Source of the DNA: Chromera velia
Taxonomy: Eukaryota > Sar > Chromeraceae
Assembly (NCBI GenBank): GCA_018398765.1
Contig: JAHBMJ010000281.1
Span: 677-23,176 of the forward strand
Direction of reading: 5' to 3'
DNA length: 22,500 nucleotides
Shown: piece by piece, positions 18,211 to 22,500 of the stretch
Numbering within the stretch: the stretch's first letter is position 1
Layout of the letters: the number at the start of each line of letters is the position of its first letter
The notes under the pieces: generated by a model
Database searches by the model: none
What the model was told of the DNA's origin: nothing
What the model saw: the letters and a program-made list of their open reading frames with translations, nothing else
Position numbers and translations under genes: made by a program

Positions 18211-19020
18211 CAGCACAGACCTCCCTCTAGCGACCGACCGGGTCATCGTCATCAATTTACCCATTGACTGCCAGCCTGCCTTAATTCCTTCCTTCCTTGC
18301 TGACCTTCCTGACAGGGACGTCCCTGAATGCGTTGGAGATGACGTCTCTCTCGAGGGTTCCGAAGTCGACGTGGGCCTGTATTCATTTATTCATTGATTT
18401 GTTGATTTTCATGAAAATAGAATTCTGTATGAAAATAAATGAAGTGACGTCTCGCTCGAGGGTTCCGAAGTCGACGTGGGTAGAATGAATGAAGCCATCG
18501 GTTGGTTGGTTGGTTGATTGGTTGGTTTGTAGGTTTGGTTGTTTGGTTGGTAGATTGATAGCGTGAGTGGGAGGGAACACGGGATGGGACGGGAAAATCG
18601 CTCTGAAGAGCTCTTCGTTCTCCATGAAGTCATCCATCCATCCATCCGTCCGTCCATCCATCCATCCATCCGTCCGTCCATCCATCCGTCCATAAATTCA
18701 ATCATGAGAAAGGGAATCCACACAAAGAGAAGCGAACAGAGCGGAAAGAAAGGAAACCGAGGGAAAGCCAGTGAGAGGGTCGCGTATGGGTTGCTCCACC
18801 TGAACAGAGAGGGAGACGGATACGCTGCCTATAGGAAGTAACGATCATGAACATGTCGAGAGGAGTCATCTTGAAGACAGACAGACGGACGGACATTCAA
18901 TCCCGCCAGCGGTCCGCCTTCCAGAAAGAGCCTCGCCACTCTGGTTGCACTGGAGAAGTGAAAGGACCGGATCACCACGGAGGGTTGATCTGTTGTCAGG
19001 GAGCTACACTGGGTTCCCAT
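12895..19020 (-). CDS. Unrecognised 555-residue protein, ten exons, N-myristoylation signal
   Basis: Exons: 19020-18891, 18828-18800, 18376-18305, 17913-17793, 16747-16660, 15979-15249, 14690-14596, 14430-14354, 13660-13498 and 13056-12895. All junctions are GT-AG, all phases match, and the total is 1668 nt ending in TAA, which strongly supports the model. The start MGTQCSS fits an N-myristoylation signal (Gly2, Ser6) with a nearby Cys for palmitoylation, so membrane attachment is likely. Recognisable stretches are [20 protein letters not shown] (exon 3), [20 protein letters not shown] (exon 4) and [18 protein letters not shown] (exon 5). Exon 6 (about residues 147-390) is charged and low-complexity, then [20 protein letters not shown]. 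Exons 7-10 give [52 protein letters not shown] and [15 protein letters not shown] recognise no family and assign no function. Three splice borders are duplicated by palindromic elements. Confidence 0.75.
13057..13497 (-). other. Intron 9 of the 555-residue protein gene
   Basis: Donor GCAGGG|GTGGGT, acceptor CTCTGCATGCAG. It holds an alternating GT/GC tract near 13100-13160, GAGT repeats near 13285-13310 and a GAAA microsatellite at about 13375-13462. Confidence 0.6.
13375..13462. repeat. GAAA microsatellite
   Basis: GAAA and GAAT tetranucleotide units with GCAA interruptions, within intron 9 of the minus-strand gene. Confidence 0.9.
13623..13840. repeat. Two palindromic elements in a tandem 88-bp array at the exon 9 acceptor
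   Basis: Host copies start at 13623, 13711 and 13799, exactly 88 bp apart. The two inserts are nearly identical: ATGCATTTATTTTGAAAATT then CTGTATGAAAATAAA. They are internally shortened forms of the palindrome. On the minus strand every host copy contains the 3' splice site CAG|GTC(T/A)GTCTTCC of exon 9. Only the 13623 copy continues into the rest of exon 9. Confidence 0.9.
13841..14353 (-). other. Intron 8 (remaining part) of the 555-residue protein gene
   Basis: Purine-rich, AAAG/GAGG-type low-complexity sequence with a C-rich patch near 14280-14300. No gene is supported. The donor is ATCCG|GTTGGA at 14354|14353. Confidence 0.5.
14691..15248 (-). other. Intron 6 of the 555-residue protein gene, with large GAAA array
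   Basis: The donor GAAG|GTAAGT is a near-perfect match to the consensus; the acceptor is TTGCTTTTAG. The intron is dominated by a GAAA microsatellite at about 14795-15033. Long Lys/Glu or Phe/Leu/Ser frames here are artefacts of the repeat. Confidence 0.7.
14795..15033. repeat. GAAA microsatellite, about 240 bp
   Basis: Mostly perfect GAAA units with GAAC, GAAG and poly(A) interruptions. It is the longest simple repeat in the window and lies in intron 6 of the minus-strand gene. Confidence 0.95.
16043..16107. repeat. CA then GA microsatellite
   Basis: A CA run at about 16043-16074 followed by GA units to about 16107, within intron 5. On the minus strand it reads CT then GT. Confidence 0.9.
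16284..16376. repeat. Tandem duplication, 43-bp copies 50 bp apart
   Basis: Copies 16284-16326 and 16334-16376 are identical (ACTTGAAGAACTCTTTGCCC to GACAGGAAC). There is no palindromic element between them, unlike the other duplications in this window. It lies within intron 5, away from any predicted splice site. Confidence 0.9.
17039..17198. repeat. Degenerate palindromic element, imperfect flanking repeat
   Basis: TTTTCATACAGAATTC lies at about 17094-17109 next to ATGT repeats. The flanks GACCTTCTGTCTGTC (about 17039 and 17163) followed by a similar TATGCCC tract look like an imperfect duplication. It is inside intron 4 and does not touch a predicted splice site. Confidence 0.45.
17284..17412. 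repeat. 64-bp tandem duplication
   Basis: Copies 17284-17347 and 17349-17412 are near-identical, with a few substitutions. Each carries CATCCATGCGTCCATTTGAG. There is no palindromic insert between them. It lies in intron 4 of the minus-strand gene. Confidence 0.85.
17449..17841. repeat. Array of exon 4 ends separated by palindromic elements
   Basis: A 56-bp host segment occurs at 17786-17841 (contiguous with exon 4), 17647-17702 and 17512-17567. A 24-bp part recurs at 17449-17472. The 79- and 83-bp inserts contain TTACATACAGAATTC, ATGT repeats and AAATAAATGTCTGC. The inserts differ by one ATGT unit. On the minus strand each host copy ends with the donor GCCGCTG|GTCTGTC, so the 5' splice site of exon 4 appears four times in a row. 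Confidence 0.9.
17914..18304 (-). other. Intron 3 of the 555-residue protein gene
   Basis: Donor AGGAAG|GTCAGC, acceptor TTGATTGCAG. It contains an AG run at 18180-18205. No exon is supported inside it. Confidence 0.6.
18338..18480. repeat. Palindromic element with 36-bp direct repeat at the exon 3 acceptor
   Basis: Host copies 18340-18375 and 18445-18480 differ at one base. The insert 18376-18444 holds AGAATTCTGTATGAAAATAA and a degraded second arm (ATTCATTTATTCATTGATTT). On the minus strand the insert's end reads AATACAG|G immediately before the host repeat, so the AG of the exon 3 acceptor comes from the element. The upstream copy is preceded by TTCTAC and has no AG there. Confidence 0.85.
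18622..18692. repeat. CATC/CGTC microsatellite
   Basis: CATC units with interspersed CGTC pairs, within intron 2 of the minus-strand gene. A TTGG-rich tract at about 18500-18550 lies in the same intron. Confidence 0.9.
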
Positions 19021-19769
19021 GATGCTGTCGTGACTCCGGATCTTTTCCGTTCGTTCTCAGTTGCTTATATGTTGGATGGAGCAGATAGTCGGGTGTGCCG
19101 ATCAGCTCTTTCTGGCGCACAGAAACACCTGCAAAGACTTCCGTGCGTGCAAGCCGACGCAGGAACGCAAAACGCGACTGGATTCTCACCAGAGACGGCT
19201 CAACAATACAATCGATCTGTTGGGTCGCTGTCACATCTTATATTAATGCCCGCGGACTGAATCATGCAGCTTGACGGATTCATCGGAGGCGAAGATTTTG
19301 CGGATCCTCATTCGTGATCGAACAACCTGCGTCAGTTCGACGGGAACTCTGAGCGGAAAATAACTCTGTGAATCTCTGATCGACAGGATATGACAGGATT
19401 GCAGTCTGATTTTTGCGAGAAATCATGCTCCCGGCCAACTTAATTTCATGCAGGCCCCCGCGCGCCGCGGCCCGGCCGGCGGCGGACCGGCGGACAGAAT
19501 CGGTTAACGGCGTTCTGTCGATGTCAGATCTAGAGTTTGGATGCTTGGTCCCCTGGCAGGCACTGTTGCGTACGTCTCTACATGTGTGCTGAGAGCCAGA
19601 ACAGAAAAGACAGTGATTCCACACTAACTGCACTGACAGCCTGTCAGACGAGGAAGAGAGTGGCTGTGGTCTGCTTTGTTGGAACCGTCTACGCTATCAG
19701 TGTTGTTTGCTGTCTCCTGAGCTAGAGGCAGACCACAAAACAGTTTGCAGACTTGAGTTGCTTTTCGCA
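19021..19769. promoter_or_regulatory. Divergent intergenic/promoter region with GC island
   Basis: This lies between the start of the 555-residue protein gene (minus) and UTP11 (plus). It carries a GC island at 19453-19495 (CGCGCGCCGCGG, CCCGGCCGGCGGCGG) sharing GCCGCGG, CCGGC and GGCGGCGG blocks with the island at 4281-4323. No other gene is supported. An in-frame ATG at 19707 would extend UTP11 by 21 residues, but that extension does not match the family. Confidence 0.5.
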
Positions 19770-20669
19770 ATGTCTTCGTACAAGCACTTGGTGCACAGGC
19801 GCGTGCACCTTGAGCGTCATCAGCCAGAACGGCGGCAGCGTCTTGGTTTGTTGGAAAAGAAAAAGGACTACAAGTTGAGGGCGGAGGACTTTCACAAGAA
19901 GCAAGACAAGGTGAAAGAGCTGGCTGAGATAGCACGGCTGCGGAATCCGGAAGAGTACAGCAGAAAGATGGCCAAAAAGGCAAAGTTGGTGAATGGGAAG
20001 AAGGTGATTCTTGATAGAGACCAGGAGGGTGACAGGGCTTTCGACAGTAAAGCTGCGAAGGCCTTGAATGCCCTGGACCGTTCTCTGATTTCAGTGAAGT
20101 CCCAAAAGCAGAAACGGAAGTTGGAGGGGTTGCAGGGAGAGCTGCACATGCTTGAGGCGAAGAAGCCAAACGCCCACACTCTGTTCATGGACTCTGACGA
20201 GGAGGCCGACCTCCTCTCTGCAGCCGCAGCGTCAGCCCCCCAGGCAAGAGGGAAAAGAGAGAAGGGAAAGAGAAAGCGAGAAGACGAGGAGGCGGAAAGA
20301 TTGGCAGAGGAGAGAGTGGCTGCAGCGTTCGACACCCTTCCGGAGTTTTTGGACAACCGCTCGAACCTTCCCAGAAAGGCTTCTCTGAAGAAGCAGCGCC
20401 TGCAGCAGCAGAAATCACGCTCAGGCGAGATGGGGGAAGAGGATGAAGATGAAGGGGGGGACGAGGGAGGTGCGAGAAGGGAGAGGCAGCTTTTGCGATC
20501 TTACAAGGAGATGGAGAAGCGTCAAGAGAAGCAGAGGCAATTGAACCGGGTTCTTCAGAGGTTGGAGATGCGAAGGGACGTGAGTGCGAAGGGAAGGAAG
20601 AAGAAGGTGGGTGGAGGGGAGGATGGGGCAGTTCCTGTGTTCAAATGGGAATTCCAGCGGAAGAAGTGA
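19770..20669 (+). CDS. UTP11: UTP11, small-subunit processome component
   Basis: UTP11 is a nucleolar protein of the SSU processome, which binds the U3 snoRNA-containing complex and is needed for 18S rRNA maturation. The 299-residue product starts MSSYKHLVHRRVHLERHQPE, then GLLEKKKDYKLRAEDFHKKQ and NPEEYSRKM, the family's N-terminal signature. LKKQR and the end VPVFKWEFQRKK match the usual C-terminus. Eukaryotic homologues are about 250 residues; the excess is in acidic/basic low-complexity inserts (about residues 150-190 and 210-245). The start at 19770 is chosen because the family motif begins directly after it; an upstream in-frame ATG at 19707 adds an unrelated leader. No intron is seen, unlike its neighbours. 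It shares a divergent promoter region with the minus-strand gene starting at 19020. Confidence 0.95.
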   Translation: MSSYKHLVHRRVHLERHQPERRQRLGLLEKKKDYKLRAEDFHKKQDKVKELAEIARLRNPEEYSRKMAKKAKLVNGKKVILDRDQEGDRAFDSKAAKALNALDRSLISVKSQKQKRKLEGLQGELHMLEAKKPNAHTLFMDSDEEADLLSAAAASAPQARGKREKGKRKREDEEAERLAEERVAAAFDTLPEFLDNRSNLPRKASLKKQRLQQQKSRSGEMGEEDEDEGGDEGGARRERQLLRSYKEMEKRQEKQRQLNRVLQRLEMRRDVSAKGRKKKVGGGEDGAVPVFKWEFQRKK

Positions 20670-21160
20670 GCAGGAATCAAGGAGGTAGGAACCTTGAAGC
20701 CATTTGAAAATTCATTACCACAAGAATATTTATTTGTATGAAGAGGTCATTTTGTTTGATCCAAACATCAAGAGAGAATTGCGAAATCACAGAGAAAAGA
20801 CTTGCATGAAGAGAATGTACAGAAAGACTGCAAGCCGACCGTAATTGAATGCAGCTGATTGGTTGGGTGGTTTGGTGTGTGTGGATGATGAGCAGCGTGA
20901 TCACCAGGCTGCGTAGGCTGGAACTCGGTCTGTAATAATTCTATCTGCCCTGCTTATTCTGCATCCATGCACACCCTTCGTCTTCCTCTTCCTTATTAAA
21001 TTAATACCCCCACTTCCTTTAATTTCTGCTTCCCCTAGCTTGTGTGTGGCTGGCTCTTCGATCGCTCAGCGGATGCGCATGGCCCGTCTTTTCTTTTTTT
21101 GTTTCTCTTCGGATCTCTGTTCTCATGCTCTGACTTTTCTCTCTACTGCGTTAGCTGCAC
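20670..21160. other. 3' flank of UTP11
   Basis: Moderately AT-rich sequence that probably holds the 3' UTR of UTP11 (AATATTTATTTG near 20727). No other gene is seen. Confidence 0.4.
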
Positions 21161-21583
21161 TCTGTTTGTTGTCCCCAACCCTCCGTCCTCCCCATTTATT
21201 TATTTTTTTTTATTTTCTGTTTGTTTATTTATTTTCGATCTCTGTTTGTTGTCTCCAACCCTCCGTCCTCCCCATTTATTTAATTATTTTTTTATTTTCT
21301 GTTTGTTTATTTATTTTCAATCTCTGTTTGTTGTCTCCAAACCTCCGTCCTCCCCATTTATTTATTTATTTTCTGTTTGTTTATTTATTTTCGATCTCTG
21401 TTTGTTGTCTCCAACCCTCCGTCCTCCCCATTTATTTAATTATTTTTTTATTTTCTGTTTATTTATTTTCGATCTCTGTTTGTTGTCTCCAACCCTCCGT
21501 CCTCCCCATTTATTTATTTATTTTCTGTTTGCTTATTTTTTTTCGATCTCTGTTTGTTGCCTCCAACCCTCCAACTTCCCCGT
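21161..21583. repeat. Minisatellite, five to six units of 74-82 bp
   Basis: Units begin TCTGTTTGTTGTCTCCAACC at about 21161, 21241, 21323, 21397, 21475 and 21549. Each is followed by CTCCGTCCTCCCCATTTATT and a T-rich part that varies in length. Hydrophobic repeat frames read through it on the plus strand, but they are by-products of the repeat. Confidence 0.9.
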
Positions 21584-22038
21584 GCACGGCGTGGGTCGGA
21601 AACCTGGCACCCTGTTTAGTTTGCGTGGTACTTTGCGTCACAGTGTGTGTGTGTATGTGTGTGTGTGTCCGTGTGTCTCCATGTGTGTGTATCTGTCCGT
21701 CTGTCTCTTCTCTTTCTTGTCTTGAGTGGAAGCAGTAGAGGAGTAGCGTGTGAAACCAGTGATCACGTGAAAGTCTGTCGGAAGGTGGAGAGGCAAGGGG
21801 CGCTTAACTCTCACCTTTCGGGCCCCCTGCCCACGCTGTTTGATTGTTGGTGCTGTGCTTTTATCTTTGTTCTTTCTTTCTTTTTGTCTGTTGTGTTCAT
21901 GAAGAAAAGAAGGGAGAAGAAGAAACATATAGTCTGTCTCACATGAGGAAAAGGAGGAAGAAGAAAAAACATATACTCTGTCTCACTCCGTCTCTCTCAC
22001 TTCGTGTCTCTGTCTCCGTCTCTGTCTCTGTCTCCGTT

Positions 22039-22089
<51 letters not shown>

Positions 22090-22225
22090 GTATGTGTGTG
22101 CAGTGACTGTGTGTGTGTATGTATATATGTGTATTATAGTTGTCTGCCCGTGACGCAGCCCGTCCCTCCGACTGTCTCTCTGTCTCTAGCTCTGTCTCTT
22201 TCTACCAGTTTCTGGAACGAAGAGT
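21584..22225. other. Simple-repeat-rich non-coding stretch
   Basis: GT tracts (about 21640-21690), a near-duplicate pair around AGAAGAAACATATA (about 21918 and 21960) and a CT/GT tract at about 22000-22130. No exon is supported on either strand. Confidence 0.5.
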
Positions 22226-22500
22226 AGTCCTAAACTTTTCAAGCCACATAGTATTACAGACCTCAATGTTATTATAAACGTGTTTGGCATGCATGTTTCT
22301 GGGCAAGGACTAGGCATTTCTGGACGTTTTTTAATTAAGCTTTTTAAACTCATGTATGATGATGACGATAATTAACTTGAAAGAGTAAACTGACTAAATA
22401 GTAAAATCGTTGTGTGGTAATGGTGACTAAATCCATTGTGTGCGATGCCTCAGACAGTTAGACTAGGCCTCTACTAGGGTTTCTAAGCAACCTACTAGCA
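22226..22500. other. AT-rich block at right edge
   Basis: The composition shifts to AT-rich and free of microsatellites, like the blocks at 6310-6990 and 11880-12760. No gene is seen. It continues beyond the window. Confidence 0.5.

Noticed and set aside
21040-21738. Two overlapping hydrophobic repeat proteins of about 230 residues
   Set aside because: They read through the T-rich minisatellite at 21161-21583 and adjacent GT tracts in two frames at once, which points to repeat composition and not coding.
1-22500. tRNA, rRNA or spliced-leader genes
   Set aside because: I scanned for GGTTCGANTCC-type B boxes and other obvious signatures and found no convincing candidate; a covariance search was not possible here.

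Overview
The window is nuclear DNA of a eukaryote. It has split genes with GT-AG introns, very dense microsatellites, a ribosome-biogenesis gene of eukaryotic type (UTP11) and a voltage-gated K+ channel. Canonical GT donors argue against a core dinoflagellate. A microalga or protist of alveolate type, for example a chromerid such as Chromera, fits the overall look, but that assignment is inference.

Layout: (1) about 321-3831, minus: a many-exon K+ channel gene with the TVGYGD pore signature, whose 3' part probably runs off the left edge. (2) 4653-6006, plus: a GH54 alpha-L-arabinofuranosidase, nearly intronless, with a signal peptide and both catalytic residues, but broken by a frameshift and a nonsense codon 30 bases apart. 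(3) 7353-8491, minus: the 3' two exons of an unrecognised gene. (4) 8961-9449, minus: a small three-exon secreted protein of 88 residues. (5) 10140-11646, plus: a two-exon gene for a domain of bacterial type (DUF6939-like as I recall it) with an added lysine/serine-rich tail. (6) 12895-19020, minus: a ten-exon gene for a 555-residue unrecognised protein with an N-myristoylation signal; all exon phases agree. (7) 19770-20669, plus: intronless UTP11.

Genes mostly alternate in strand, giving three divergent intergenic regions (about 3.8-4.65, 9.45-10.14, 19.02-19.77 kb) and two convergent ones (6.0-7.35, 11.65-12.9 kb). Each divergent region carries a short, very GC-rich island. Both convergent regions, and the right end of the window, carry AT-rich blocks free of microsatellites. 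I see no operon or pathway link between the genes.

The most striking feature is a family of short palindromic elements (about 60-85 bp, core TTTATTTTCATACAGAATTC and its complement). Each sits between two near-identical copies of 24-59 bp of host sequence. In nine of eleven clear or probable cases the duplicated host sequence contains or abuts a predicted splice site, so element plus one copy lie in the intron. The element itself reads as a 3' splice site, six bases, then a 5' splice site, identically on both strands. This looks like an introner-like or splice-border-targeting element with unusually long target duplications, and it is the best candidate here for an undescribed system.
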